Assembly: GCA_024654485.1 (NCBI GenBank)
Contig: JANLHO010000049.1
Coordinates: forward strand, 1-32,848
DNA length: 32,848 bases
Origin: Patescibacteria group bacterium
Lineage (GTDB): Bacteria > Patescibacteriota > Minisyncoccia > Phycocordibacterales > UBA2100
Reading direction: 5' to 3'
The number at the start of each line of letters is the position of its first letter. Within the stretch, counting starts at the first letter, position 1. Below, in pieces: positions 23,406 through 32,848 of the stretch. Below the pieces are notes generated by a model that did no database searches, had not been told where the DNA came from, and worked only from the letters and a program-made list of their open reading frames with translations. The translations under genes and the position numbers were made by a program.

Positions 23406-23880
23406 ATTGTGCGCGCGTGGGTGGGTCTGGGGCAAGCACATACGGATTTGCGCCTCGCCATTCCTTTAAGAATTTTGTATGGCGAGGTGCCACTTGCATT
23501 CCTGATTTTGTGCAAACGGCTCGTTTGGTGCATTCGAGCCGTTTGCTCCTCATTGTATTTGAATCCCGCCCGCACCCTTTTTCAAAAGTCAGTCAGGGTT
23601 CTCCGCAAAATGGGTTCTGATTTTTTGATACAGTGACTACACAAAACTAGAGTCCAAGCCGTAGCTCGCCGGCTTCGCTGCGCTACGCCAGTCTTCCTTG
23701 AGATCCGTGTCGGTGCGCGGAGCTTTTGGGAGAACGCATAAGAGACAGGATATGCCATGGAGTAATGATAGACATCCTCACTCGTCTTCCTCTAGAGAGG
23801 AACTTAATGAAATCCACATTGTCCGGACTCTACTATAAAAGCTGCGTTTATAAGATAAATACCATACTAACTAATTACAT

Positions 23881-24555
23881 ATGAAAATCCTCATTGTTGA
23901 AGACGAAGAGAAGCTCGCGAATGCACTTGCGCGAGGACTCACCGTGAACGGCTACACGGTTGATACTGTTGCCGACGGCAAAAAGGCATTAATGCGCATA
24001 ACTCTTCATCGGAAAGATTACGACCTCATAATTCTTGACCTCATGTTGCCTTCTATGGACGGTCTGGAAATATGCCGGACAGCCCGTGAGCAGGGTGTCA
24101 CTATTCCCATACTCGTCCTCACGGCGCGAAACGAAACGGAGAAGAAGGTGAATCTTCTCCAATCGGGAGCTGACGATTACCTCGTGAAGCCGTTCTCGTT
24201 CGGCGAGCTCAATGCGCGTATCCAGGCGCTCCTACGCCGCCCGACCGAAGTGGTGCCTGAGATCTTGAAAACTGGCGACATTGAGCTCAACGTGATAGAG
24301 AGGCGCGTCAACCGCGGAGGAAAGAATATCTCCTTGACGCTCAAAGAGTTCGGGTTGCTGGAATACTTTATGCGCCACCCGGATCAGGTCGTGAACCGGG
24401 AGGATTTACTAGCGCACTTGTGGGACTTCAACTATGCTTCCTTCTCAAACGTCGTCGACGTCCACGTCAAAAACCTTCGCAAAAAACTCGGTGATGGCGG
24501 CACTGAGAACACTCTGGAAACGGTTCGCGGCATTGGCTACCGACTACGCGTATAA
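23881..24555 (+). CDS. OmpR-family response regulator
   Basis: MKILIVEDEEKLANALARGL, LIILDLMLPSMDGLE, DDYLVKPFSFGEL, C-terminal winged helix. Confidence 0.95.
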   Translation: MKILIVEDEEKLANALARGLTVNGYTVDTVADGKKALMRITLHRKDYDLIILDLMLPSMDGLEICRTAREQGVTIPILVLTARNETEKKVNLLQSGADDYLVKPFSFGELNARIQALLRRPTEVVPEILKTGDIELNVIERRVNRGGKNISLTLKEFGLLEYFMRHPDQVVNREDLLAHLWDFNYASFSNVVDVHVKNLRKKLGDGGTENTLETVRGIGYRLRV

Positions 24556-25654
24556 GTACCGATTCGATCCGTTTTTGCGAACCGAGGTGCATACAATGCT
24601 CGTCCTCGTCTCTTTTTCGCTTATCATCCTGATTTTTGTCGGCACTATAACGTACTTTCTCTACCGAGATGTTACAACGGTGATGTCGCAAGCGATCAGC
24701 GAAGCCATTGCCGCACAAACCGAGACTGCATCAATCGGGGCCAATGTCGTCTTAAAACTACAGAGCCTGCAGTTGAGAAATATTACGACGCTCGCGTCAA
24801 TCGTCATCGTCGTAACCGTCATTGCGGGCTACATCGTTGCGCGCGTCGTGCTTATGCCCACGAGGCGTGCGCTGGAGTTCCAGAAGCAATTTATCGGCAA
24901 TGTCGCGCATGAACTGCGTACCCCGCTTTCCATAATTAAGACCAACACGGAAGTCCGACTCATGGATGCCGACATACCGCCTGATGTGCAGGCTCTCCAT
25001 AAGGACAATCTCGAGGAACTAGATAGGATCTCCGAGATACTCAACAATTTGCTTTCCCTTTCCGGCTCCCTGCGGCCGGAACGTATTGAGTTTCAAGACA
25101 TTGATCTCGGTACAGTGGCGGAGATTGTTATGGGAAAACTGCGGGAGCTCGCGGACAGGAAGAGCCTCGTGATAACGGCGAAGGTGAGCGAGCGCCGGAG
25201 CGTGTGGGGCAACGCTTCAGCGCTAGAACAGATCGTCACCAATATCCTCAAAAACGCCGTTACGTACACGCCGAAAGGTGGGCACATTACACTGACCATT
25301 GAGCCGGTGCATCCGGACTTTATGGAACTTACGATACGGGACTCAGGTGTTGGTATAGCGCAGAAAGATCTTTTCCGCATCTTTGAGCCGTACTATCGTA
25401 CGGACTTATCACGCTCTCGCGCGAGAGGAGGGAGCGGTCTCGGGCTTACCATTGTGTCAGAACTCGTCAAACTCCACCAAGGCAAGATAACGGTGCAGAG
25501 TGTAGAAGGTCATGGTACGTCCGTGATGGTCCTTCTTCCCGCAGGGAAGAAGTACCTTAGAGAGAAGGCGAGAGGAAGTCGGGGTCGCGAGGGCATGAGT
25601 GAGATCGCGGTTGATTTCTCTCGTCACGGCAATAATCATTCAAATTCATCCTGA
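24494..25654 (+). CDS. Sensor histidine kinase (start uncertain; overlaps the regulator 3' end)
   Basis: NVAHELRTPLSIIKTNTEV (H-box), NILKNAVTYTPKGG (N-box), SGVGIAQKDLFRIFEPYYR, GSGLGLTIV. Confidence 0.9.
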   Translation: MAALRTLWKRFAALATDYAYKYRFDPFLRTEVHTMLVLVSFSLIILIFVGTITYFLYRDVTTVMSQAISEAIAAQTETASIGANVVLKLQSLQLRNITTLASIVIVVTVIAGYIVARVVLMPTRRALEFQKQFIGNVAHELRTPLSIIKTNTEVRLMDADIPPDVQALHKDNLEELDRISEILNNLLSLSGSLRPERIEFQDIDLGTVAEIVMGKLRELADRKSLVITAKVSERRSVWGNASALEQIVTNILKNAVTYTPKGGHITLTIEPVHPDFMELTIRDSGVGIAQKDLFRIFEPYYRTDLSRSRARGGSGLGLTIVSELVKLHQGKITVQSVEGHGTSVMVLLPAGKKYLREKARGSRGREGMSEIAVDFSRHGNNHSNSS

Positions 25655-25778
25655 ACTCACCTCTGTTTTTCTAAAATGTCGCACAGAAGTTCTTTGCGAC
25701 GGAGTTATTGTTATTAAGGTAAGGGAAATCTTCCGTATGCAAGGAGAGGATAGTGCCCGCCGATATATGGTGGGGCGA

Positions 25779-25819
25779 GCCGGGGAGGCGGGAACTCTGA
25801 GGAGCCTAGCCTCCCCGGC
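25779..25819. repeat. Hairpin with 11-bp GC-rich stem upstream of the nucleotide-sugar dehydrogenase gene
   Basis: gccggggaggc ... gcctccccggc. Confidence 0.65.
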
Positions 25820-25972
25820 GTATGTGGGGCTCATCTCGCGTTCACGAATCCCGTTGCATAGTGCGAAAAAGGAGTGAAAACCCTGAAAGAGGCGCGAGTG
25901 TCTCTTCGTCTGTACATGAATGCGATGGGATTATATTGGTATCCGGAATATAAACGTCGCAATTATTTCTCC

Positions 25973-27310
25973 ATGACACAAGAAAAAATACAACAACACC
26001 GCGCACTGGTAGCGATGCCGCGGTATATTAACGAGATTACGTCCATTGGCGTAGTCGGCCTTGGATACGTTGGGCTGCCGCTCGCGATACTCGCGGCTTC
26101 GCGCGGATTCCGCGTGGTTGGCTTTGATATAGATGATGTAAAAGTCGCGCAACTTGCGCGACGAGAGGCTCACTTTTTGAGCAGCGAGGAAGCGGCGCTC
26201 TTTAAACACACGCCGACACTCTCTGTCACGGCAAATGAGCGCGATTTTGAGCGTCTTGACGCCTATATCATCTGCGTACCTACGCCGGTCCACGAGAACC
26301 ACTTGCCAGATCTGCGACCGCTTGAGAGTGCGTGCGCGATCGTCGGGCCTCATATCAAACATGGAACGCTCGTTGTCATAGAGTCCACCGTGAGCCCTGG
26401 TGTCTGCGAGGAAGTCGCGTTGCCGATCCTTGAGCGTTCATCGGGACGTTCGCGCGACGACTTCCATTTCGCGCACTGCCCGGAGCGTATCAATCCGGGC
26501 GACAAGGATTGGAACGTACACACGATATCTCGCGTCATTGGAGCCCGTACGCCTCACGACCTGGAACGAGCCTCCAAGCTTTATGAGAATCTTATAGATG
26601 CCGAGATCGTGCAAATGGGCTCAATAAAGGAAGCGGAGGCGGTCAAGATGGTGGAGAACGCGTTTAGAGACGTGAACATCGCGTTTGTGAATGAGCTGGC
26701 CATTAGCTTTGACCGAGCCGGGATTGATCTTGTGAACGTTATACGAGGAGCCTCAACAAAACCGTTCGGTTTCGTGCCCTTTTATCCGGGGTGCGGCGTC
26801 GGCGGGCATTGTATCCCTGTGGATCCGTATTACCTGATTCGCTACGGGAAGAGGAACGGGTTTGAGCATCGTTTTCTTATCGCCGCTCGCCGCGTCAATT
26901 CTCGCATGCCGCTTTACGCCGTGAGCGTTCTTGAGGAAGCACTTAAGGAAAAGAAGAAAAAGCTCTCGGGAGCAGTCGTTGCGATCCTTGGACTAGCGTA
27001 CAAGCGGGACGTTCCGGATGTACGAGAGAGTCCGGCGGCAGTGATCCATGACGCGCTCCTTCGTAAAGGTGTCGCGGTCCGCACCTTTGATCCATACGTT
27101 CCCGGAACGACCGCGAAGCGGCTGGAAGACGCGCTCAGCGGCGTTGACGCCGCTCTCGTAGCCACCGACCATACGCAGTTCTGCTCTCTTACGCCACAAT
27201 ATTTTGAGTCGCACGGAGTGGATGTTGTCGTGGACGGACGCAATTGTCTTGATAAAGAAGCTTTCATGAATTCGCGGATTCTCTATCGCGGTATCGGACG
27301 CAACGCATAA
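25973..27310 (+). CDS. Nucleotide-sugar (UDP-sugar) dehydrogenase; start ambiguous (25874 GTG or 25973 ATG)
   Basis: SIGVVGLGYVGLPLAILAASRGFRVVGFDID, VESTVSPGVCEEV, GVGGHCIPVDPYYL. Confidence 0.9.
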   Translation: MTQEKIQQHRALVAMPRYINEITSIGVVGLGYVGLPLAILAASRGFRVVGFDIDDVKVAQLARREAHFLSSEEAALFKHTPTLSVTANERDFERLDAYIICVPTPVHENHLPDLRPLESACAIVGPHIKHGTLVVIESTVSPGVCEEVALPILERSSGRSRDDFHFAHCPERINPGDKDWNVHTISRVIGARTPHDLERASKLYENLIDAEIVQMGSIKEAEAVKMVENAFRDVNIAFVNELAISFDRAGIDLVNVIRGASTKPFGFVPFYPGCGVGGHCIPVDPYYLIRYGKRNGFEHRFLIAARRVNSRMPLYAVSVLEEALKEKKKKLSGAVVAILGLAYKRDVPDVRESPAAVIHDALLRKGVAVRTFDPYVPGTTAKRLEDALSGVDAALVATDHTQFCSLTPQYFESHGVDVVVDGRNCLDKEAFMNSRILYRGIGRNA

Positions 27311-27313
27311 GAT

Positions 27314-28627
27314 ATGAACAACACGAGTACCAACATATCGGGTCGGGCAAGCGGGATAAAGGAGAAAGTAGACGGCATCGTCAGCAATCTCGGCGGCTGG
27401 TTCTTTTTCTTCAGCATCATCTATGTCATCCTCCTCTTTAAAGCGGTAACGTACGATTCAATCTCCAACCACGTCTTCTTCGGAATATACAGTTTACTAA
27501 TCACGACGTACATACTTTCTAGATTCCTTTTGGCGTATCTGCACAAACCGATTCCGGTTGATCTCACGTATGAACCGAGCGTGACATTCGTCGTTCCCGC
27601 AAAAGACGAGGAAGACAATATAGAGGAAACCATACGGCGATTTGCGGAGGTAGAGTACCCGAAGGAAAAAATAGAGGTCGTCGCCATCAACGACGGGTCC
27701 ACTGATAGTACGCTTGAGAGAATGTACAGTGTCGCGCACGAGATCAGAGATTCGGTAGGCCGCATAGAAGTGGTCAACTTCCAGAAGAATCGGGGCAAGC
27801 GATACGGCATGGCCGAGGGTGCAAAACGCGCTAAGAACGACGTCATAATATTCATAGACTCCGATAGTTTTATAGATCCGCAATCCGTGCGACACATGGT
27901 CAAATACTTTGCTGATCCGTCGGTCGGCGCCGTTTCGGGACACACGGATGTGTGGAACAGAGACACGAATCTCCTCACGCAAATGCAGGCCATTCGCTAC
28001 TACATCGCTTTCTCGGTGTACAAAGCCGCCGAATCCATCTTCGGAGTGGTCACCTGCTGCCCGGGCTGCTGCAGCGCGTACCGCAGGCGGTACGTTATGG
28101 AATTCATTGACGAATGGCTCCACCAGAGGTTCCTCGGCGTTCAGTGCACCTACGGGGACGATCGGTCATTGACGAATTTCATGATACGAAAATACCGCGC
28201 GGTCTATTCACCTATGGCGAAGGCGCATACCGTCGTGCCCGACACATTCCAGAAATATATGCTCCAACAGCAAAGGTGGAAGAGGTCGTGGATTAGAGAG
28301 ACTTTCATCGCCGCGACGTTCATGTGGAGAAAGAATCTCGTCGCTGCCTCGTCGTTCTATGCGTACATCTTCCTCGCATTCATCTCTCCCATAGTATTCT
28401 TTCGGGCCGTCGTCTGGTATCCGGTCGTGCACGACGGCTGGCCTGTAGTGTATCTTACGGGGCTTTTTCTTATGCTCTTTCTCCACGGGCTCTATTACAG
28501 GATCCATGTCGGCGCGCGCGCTTGGATCTTGGCAGTGGGAAGCTTTTGGCTCAACACCGTAATTCTCATGTGGCAGCTACCGTGGGCGGCATTGACGCTT
28601 CGCGACACGCGCTGGGGCACCCGATAA
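27314..28627 (+). CDS. Processive family-2 glycosyltransferase (hyaluronan/chitin synthase-like)
   Basis: VTFVVPAKDEEDNIEETIRRF, IDSDSFIDPQSV, YGDDRSLTNFM, QQQRWKRSWIRE, multiple TM helices. Confidence 0.87.
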   Translation: MNNTSTNISGRASGIKEKVDGIVSNLGGWFFFFSIIYVILLFKAVTYDSISNHVFFGIYSLLITTYILSRFLLAYLHKPIPVDLTYEPSVTFVVPAKDEEDNIEETIRRFAEVEYPKEKIEVVAINDGSTDSTLERMYSVAHEIRDSVGRIEVVNFQKNRGKRYGMAEGAKRAKNDVIIFIDSDSFIDPQSVRHMVKYFADPSVGAVSGHTDVWNRDTNLLTQMQAIRYYIAFSVYKAAESIFGVVTCCPGCCSAYRRRYVMEFIDEWLHQRFLGVQCTYGDDRSLTNFMIRKYRAVYSPMAKAHTVVPDTFQKYMLQQQRWKRSWIRETFIAATFMWRKNLVAASSFYAYIFLAFISPIVFFRAVVWYPVVHDGWPVVYLTGLFLMLFLHGLYYRIHVGARAWILAVGSFWLNTVILMWQLPWAALTLRDTRWGTR

Positions 28628-28633
28628 AAGCGT

Positions 28634-30217
28634 ATGTACGTAGACTTCTCAATTAGAAAAGCCGGGTTCCTCGCGCTCATCGCGTGCATTATGTTGTTCG
28701 CGGTGATCCAGACGTTTGCTCTCAAAGAGGGTCGGTATGGCTCAACCCCGCCGTTTGCCTCTTTCGGACTAATGTCGCAAGAAGTCGGTCTGCGCGCGCG
28801 ATATGCCATAGAGGGGAGCGTATTTAGACTTTCTCAAGCAGCGGGCTCCGCCTTCGCTTTCCTCGGCTTCAAGCCGCAGACAGACGGACCGTCGCGAAGC
28901 GCGCGGGCGATTCCCGTTCTCACGTATCACCGCATTGTGGGCAGTTCAAACGATTTCAACAACGTTACGACGGGAAACTTCAGAGACCAGATGTTCGCAC
29001 TCAAACGCGCCGGATGGGAGACGGTCACGCTCAAGGAGTACCGAGAGTTCATGGCGGGCACAAGGGAGCTTCCGGAGAAGTCATTCCTCATCACGTTTGA
29101 TGACGGAGCGAAGGAGAGCTTTTACCCCGTTGACCCGCTTTTTGACGTGCTCGGGTACGAGGGAGTTCTGTACGTCATCGCGTCCGCAATGTATACGCCC
29201 GAGAGCACCTACTATCTTTCTCCCACAGAGATACGCCGTCTTCTGGATACGGGGCGCTGGGAAATCGGCTCACACTCCTACGATGGACACCGACCGTATC
29301 CGGCCGATGCAGAAGGGAATACCGGCATTTTCTTTGCGGACAAGTTATGGCTTGAGGAAGAAAACCGTCTTGAAACGGATAAGGAGTTCACTTCTCGCGC
29401 ACGAGACGATCTAGTACATGCGCGGGAAGTGCTTGAGTCGGAATACGGAGTTTTAGTTGATACATTCGCATTCCCGCTCGGCAATGAAACCGGCATTGAG
29501 GGTGCGGCGAATTTCTCCGAAGGAGCGGCGATTACGGAACGCGAGGCCAAGAAGGTATATTCGCTCGGATTCCTCCAGACCGATCCTCATCGGTACTCTT
29601 CCAACTATCAGTCCGACGCCGGATCCATCGCGTACAGGATCCATGTTGATCATGACTGGGACGGTGAACGTCTTTTGCGCGAACTCCAAAATGGCCTCCC
29701 GAAAGACTTGCCATACGAGGACGATTTTTCGGAGGACAAAGGATGGATAGCCTCGTGGGGCGCGCTTGATCTCGGGAGAAATAATTTCTCTCTATCCGCC
29801 GACGAGGGAGCGTCAAGCGCGTCGGCATTTCTCGACGGCTCCAAGCTTTGGGACAACTACTCGTTCAATGTGTCAATGAATTGGCACGAGGGGTCCGCGT
29901 TCCTTATCGCAGATGTCGTGAACTCTAAAACGTATGACGCATGCGTGTTTTCCAACGGAGTTGTTCGGCTCCAAACGACAGTGAATGGAGAGACAAGTAC
30001 GCTCGCGGAGAAGCGCGACCCGAGCATACGTTTTGGCGACGGCGTACGTCCGGGGATTAGAGTGCACGATGCGGTCATTGAGTGCCTATGGAATTACGAG
30101 TCAATTCTGGAAGCGTACGAGCGCAGGAATATCGGGGGAGTGGGTGTTCAGGTGTGGAATCCGCAGCTTGGCACAGCCGCTCTCACTGTCTCCGATATCG
30201 CGGTACAACCGCTCTGA
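28634..30217 (+). CDS. Membrane-anchored polysaccharide (NodB) deacetylase with C-terminal beta-rich domain
   Basis: IPVLTYHRIVGSSNDF, SFLITFDDGAKESF, WEIGSHSYDGH. Confidence 0.87.
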   Translation: MYVDFSIRKAGFLALIACIMLFAVIQTFALKEGRYGSTPPFASFGLMSQEVGLRARYAIEGSVFRLSQAAGSAFAFLGFKPQTDGPSRSARAIPVLTYHRIVGSSNDFNNVTTGNFRDQMFALKRAGWETVTLKEYREFMAGTRELPEKSFLITFDDGAKESFYPVDPLFDVLGYEGVLYVIASAMYTPESTYYLSPTEIRRLLDTGRWEIGSHSYDGHRPYPADAEGNTGIFFADKLWLEEENRLETDKEFTSRARDDLVHAREVLESEYGVLVDTFAFPLGNETGIEGAANFSEGAAITEREAKKVYSLGFLQTDPHRYSSNYQSDAGSIAYRIHVDHDWDGERLLRELQNGLPKDLPYEDDFSEDKGWIASWGALDLGRNNFSLSADEGASSASAFLDGSKLWDNYSFNVSMNWHEGSAFLIADVVNSKTYDACVFSNGVVRLQTTVNGETSTLAEKRDPSIRFGDGVRPGIRVHDAVIECLWNYESILEAYERRNIGGVGVQVWNPQLGTAALTVSDIAVQPL

Positions 30218-30373
30218 ACAAAGCACGAAAGTTTTGTACGGGCGCGGCTTCATGATAGTGGACATGAAGGAAATACCGTACTGCAGAAAATATTTTCTTC
30301 ATAAATCTATAGACATATCCTTAGGCGACGTGTACAAATATATGCAATGTACACGAAACCTATTTCGCTCCAT

Positions 30374-31240
30374 ATGAAACTGCCGGAGATTCAATTCCAT
30401 GGAGTCTTCGGCGTCATTTGCGTCGCTCTTCTCGTGCTTGCGGCAGCCGGTCTAAGTGTATTCTCCAGCGGAGAGCGCCCGCGTCCGGCCGCGCACGTCG
30501 TCGCGCCACTCATATATTCGTTCAATGCTCCCGGTATCCTGAACGAGGCGGGCAGAATGGACCACAGCACGAGTCCGTACTGGTGGCTCAACTCGGGAGG
30601 TCAGATGATCATTGAGGGAGGTTTCGGAAAAACCATGCAAGGAGAGGCATCGCCTTTCAATAAATGGCGATTGCTCTATGCGCTTACAAATCAGACCGAT
30701 ACGGACAGCGGCACGCACCCACAAAACATTTTCCGCCTTGTATCGCGAAGCTTGTGGGGAAACACAGAGACGCGGGTTTCTTTCCGCATTACCAACGTGA
30801 ATCTGAGTGACTCGCCGAACAGAAATGCTTCCAACGGTGTTCTCCTTCTCGGGCGCTACTATGACGATGACAATACGTACTACGCGGGAATCCGCGATGA
30901 CGGGCTCGCGATCATCAAAAAGAAAATCCACGGCGTCTACTATACGCTCGGCTCGGTCCAGATATTCGGGACGCCCGGAAAATACGATAGAAAAACAGTA
31001 CCAACGCTCCTGCCACAGAATTCTTGGATGGCGCTTAAAATGACCATACAGAATGCGTGGGACGGCTCTGTACTCATACGTTTATATCTGGATCGCGAGA
31101 ATGACGGGTCGTTCGTTTCAATTCTTTCGGCTCGCGATCTAGGAATGGAAGACATCCCGCTTAGAGAGGCCGGGTACGTTGGTATACGCACGGATTTCAA
31201 AGACGTGGAATTTGATTCTTTTCGCGCCGAGGAAATATGA
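30374..31240 (+). CDS. Secreted/membrane-anchored protein, possibly LamG/DUF1080-like
   Basis: N-terminal TM; GVLLLGRYYDDDNTYYAGIRDDGLAIIKKKIHGVYYTLGS... similar in style to the deacetylase C-terminal domain. Confidence 0.6.
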   Translation: MKLPEIQFHGVFGVICVALLVLAAAGLSVFSSGERPRPAAHVVAPLIYSFNAPGILNEAGRMDHSTSPYWWLNSGGQMIIEGGFGKTMQGEASPFNKWRLLYALTNQTDTDSGTHPQNIFRLVSRSLWGNTETRVSFRITNVNLSDSPNRNASNGVLLLGRYYDDDNTYYAGIRDDGLAIIKKKIHGVYYTLGSVQIFGTPGKYDRKTVPTLLPQNSWMALKMTIQNAWDGSVLIRLYLDRENDGSFVSILSARDLGMEDIPLREAGYVGIRTDFKDVEFDSFRAEEI

Positions 31241-31429
31241 TCCATAATGGATCCGGTATTCCGGTGTTGCACACATGAAAGGCGTGTGAAGATCGGAGTG
31301 GTCCGGCCGGGTCAGTAGGTAAGGACAGCTCGCGGATTTCGTCTGTACAAATAGCCCGGTAAGGTCTTTGGCCTTTTGTCGACGGGCGTACAGTAAAAGT
31401 GTGAAATTATCCATTAATAACTTAAAATT

Positions 31430-32224
31430 ATGAAAAGAATCTCAGCAATAGCTCTAATGTTGGGGCTGGTACTAGGAATCGCCCCGGTAGCGAGTGCGCA
31501 AGGCTTGTATCTCTATGGCAGTGGTAACTCCGAGACCTCTGTCGGCGCTGACGCTGACGGGATCGTGGATGTGAATCTTGACACGTCCGCCGATGTGGAA
31601 GCTGCCGCCGATGCGCAGGCTGCCGCAACGGGAGAGCAGAAAACGGAAGAAGATGCAGAAACGGGGGGAGATGCCGCTACGAGCGCCTCCGGTGATGTAC
31701 AGATAGGCGCGACGATTGGCGCAGAAGTGTCCGGTGGCACAGAAGGATCCAGTATCGTCATCACTCGTTCGTCGGCTTCGGCGGACAATACCGTCGCCGT
31801 GACCGCACCGAGCTCGGTGAGCACGAGCGCGGATCTTTCGGCTTACGCTTCCGCGGTAGTAGAGACTGACGAGAACGTGGATAGCGCGGAGCTCTCCAAC
31901 GAAGCAGTTTCTCTTGCCTACAAAGTCCGTGCGAAACTCTTCGGGATATTCCCCGTACTTATGCCGGCAACGGCAACAGTAACGGCGAGTGGTGAAACTG
32001 CGATTGAGTATCCGTGGTACTCAATCTTCGCGACCATTGATTCTGCGGAGTCTCTGGAAGCGGGGGTGATTGACGCAACGGCGACCACTCTATCTGCGAA
32101 CGCGAGTACGGAATTATCCGCATCCGCGCAGGCGCAACTTCTCAACCAGATTCACGCGGCGATGAGAAGCAACCTTGAAGCATCACTTGCGGCAGAGGCA
32201 TCCACAAACGCGACAGCGCAATAA
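31430..32224 (+). CDS. Secreted Ala/Ser/Thr-rich low-complexity protein
   Basis: Signal peptide MKRISAIALMLGLVLGIAPVASAQG; acidic, Ala/Ser/Thr-rich remainder. Confidence 0.7.
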   Translation: MKRISAIALMLGLVLGIAPVASAQGLYLYGSGNSETSVGADADGIVDVNLDTSADVEAAADAQAAATGEQKTEEDAETGGDAATSASGDVQIGATIGAEVSGGTEGSSIVITRSSASADNTVAVTAPSSVSTSADLSAYASAVVETDENVDSAELSNEAVSLAYKVRAKLFGIFPVLMPATATVTASGETAIEYPWYSIFATIDSAESLEAGVIDATATTLSANASTELSASAQAQLLNQIHAAMRSNLEASLAAEASTNATAQ

Positions 32225-32404
32225 ACAAGGTCGCTCCCGTCATACCTCGCCCCACAGGGGCGAGGTATTTCGCGGGGAGACACCAGGCTTGTTTTTTGGA
32301 AGACGAAGCGCCCACCGGCGCTTCAAGTCTGTTAGCCTCTCTACCCGGAAGCCATGCTGCGGGGTATTCGGCTTCCAATAAACAAGGTCGCCCTCGTCAT
32401 ACCT
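32219..32404. repeat. Direct repeat pair (29 nt, 2 mismatches) flanking a cluster of small palindromes
   Basis: caataaacaaggtcgctcccgtcatacct (32219) and caataaacaaggtcgccctcgtcatacct (32376). Confidence 0.8.
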
Positions 32405-32539
32405 TGTTGCCCCGCCGCCATACAATTCCGGATTACTCCAGAGAAAAAATCAGAAAAGGAATAGCGGCGCGACGCAGGCCCGAGTTATTTCAAGCATAGA
32501 CCACTGGTATCGGAACAAGGAGACGAAGAATGTTGAGCT

Positions 32540-32848
32540 CTATTTCCCCGAGATTTGGACAGAACGTGGATGCGAAACTGATACTACGGTGCCGCGTTCT
32601 GTGCTAACTCTATTCACTTCGGCATTCAGTTGGTTTGCAAGTGACTCTATGATACTGGTACCCAGTCCTTCTCCTCTCGCGGCGGTTGCCGAAAGTCCGA
32701 CTCCATCATCGCCGATACTTAGCTTCCATTTTTTTGCCTGCGATTCATACGTCACTGTAATCTGACCCTCACCTTTGGGGAAAGCGTGTTTCAGAGAGTT
32801 CATGACCAGCTCTGTCGTGATGAGTCCCAAACCGATAGCCTCATCAGG
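32540..32848 (-). CDS. Histidine kinase ATPase domain (HisKA_2/HWE-like C-terminus), partial at window edge
   Basis: TTELVMNSLKHAFPKGEGQITVTYE...LSIGDDGVGLSATAARGEGLGTSIIESLANQLNAEV; frame continues past the window end. Confidence 0.8.
   Translation of the reverse strand, partial: PDEAIGLGLITTELVMNSLKHAFPKGEGQITVTYESQAKKWKLSIGDDGVGLSATAARGEGLGTSIIESLANQLNAEVNRVSTERGTVVSVSHPRSVQISGK

Noticed and set aside
22775-23620. Plus-strand ORFs overlapping the CFA-synthase-like gene in other frames
   Set aside because: Overlap a well-supported methyltransferase; translations are not protein-like.
31262-31400. Cyclic-di-GMP (GEMM) riboswitch
   Set aside because: I could not identify the conserved GEMM core; kept only as an unassigned structured leader.

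Overview
The window looks like a chromosomal segment of a CPR/Patescibacteria (Parcubacteria-like) bacterium; that assignment is inferred from gene content, compact genes and organisation. Housekeeping genes fill about 1-21 kb: MBL-fold hydrolase, cold-shock protein, glutaredoxin, DUF167, HPF/RaiA, fmt, def, an extra mreB, a delta'-like DNA polymerase III subunit, a winged-helix regulator, frr, rseP, a short proS, mreB-mreC-mreD-PBP2, greA, class II FBPase, class I aldolase, a sigma/HTH fusion, tspO and prs. Six intact tRNA genes lie at 18.8-21.9 kb: Ala-CGC, Val-CAC, Pro-CGG, Pro-GGG, Arg-CCG and Ala-GGC. From about 22 kb there is a CFA-synthase-like methyltransferase, an OmpR/HK two-component system and a putative exopolysaccharide locus (nucleotide-sugar dehydrogenase, hyaluronan/chitin-synthase-like GT2, NodB deacetylase, secreted proteins). 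The most striking signal is a set of short palindromic elements (about 30-38 nt) at tRNA genes and gene ends. (a) Two pairs of same-family palindromes sit inside the D-, anticodon- and T-loops of broken tRNA copies; deleting them restores exact tRNA sequence. (b) A GIY-YIG nuclease ORF lies between a broken 39-nt 5' tRNA-Ala copy and an intact tRNA-Ala, and its stop codon lies inside the intact tRNA. (c) Two protein genes are followed, past a palindrome, by a second recoded copy of their own C-terminal codons. Many genes also appear leaderless, with a -10 box 6-8 nt before ATG. All calls come from reading the sequence; no searches were run.
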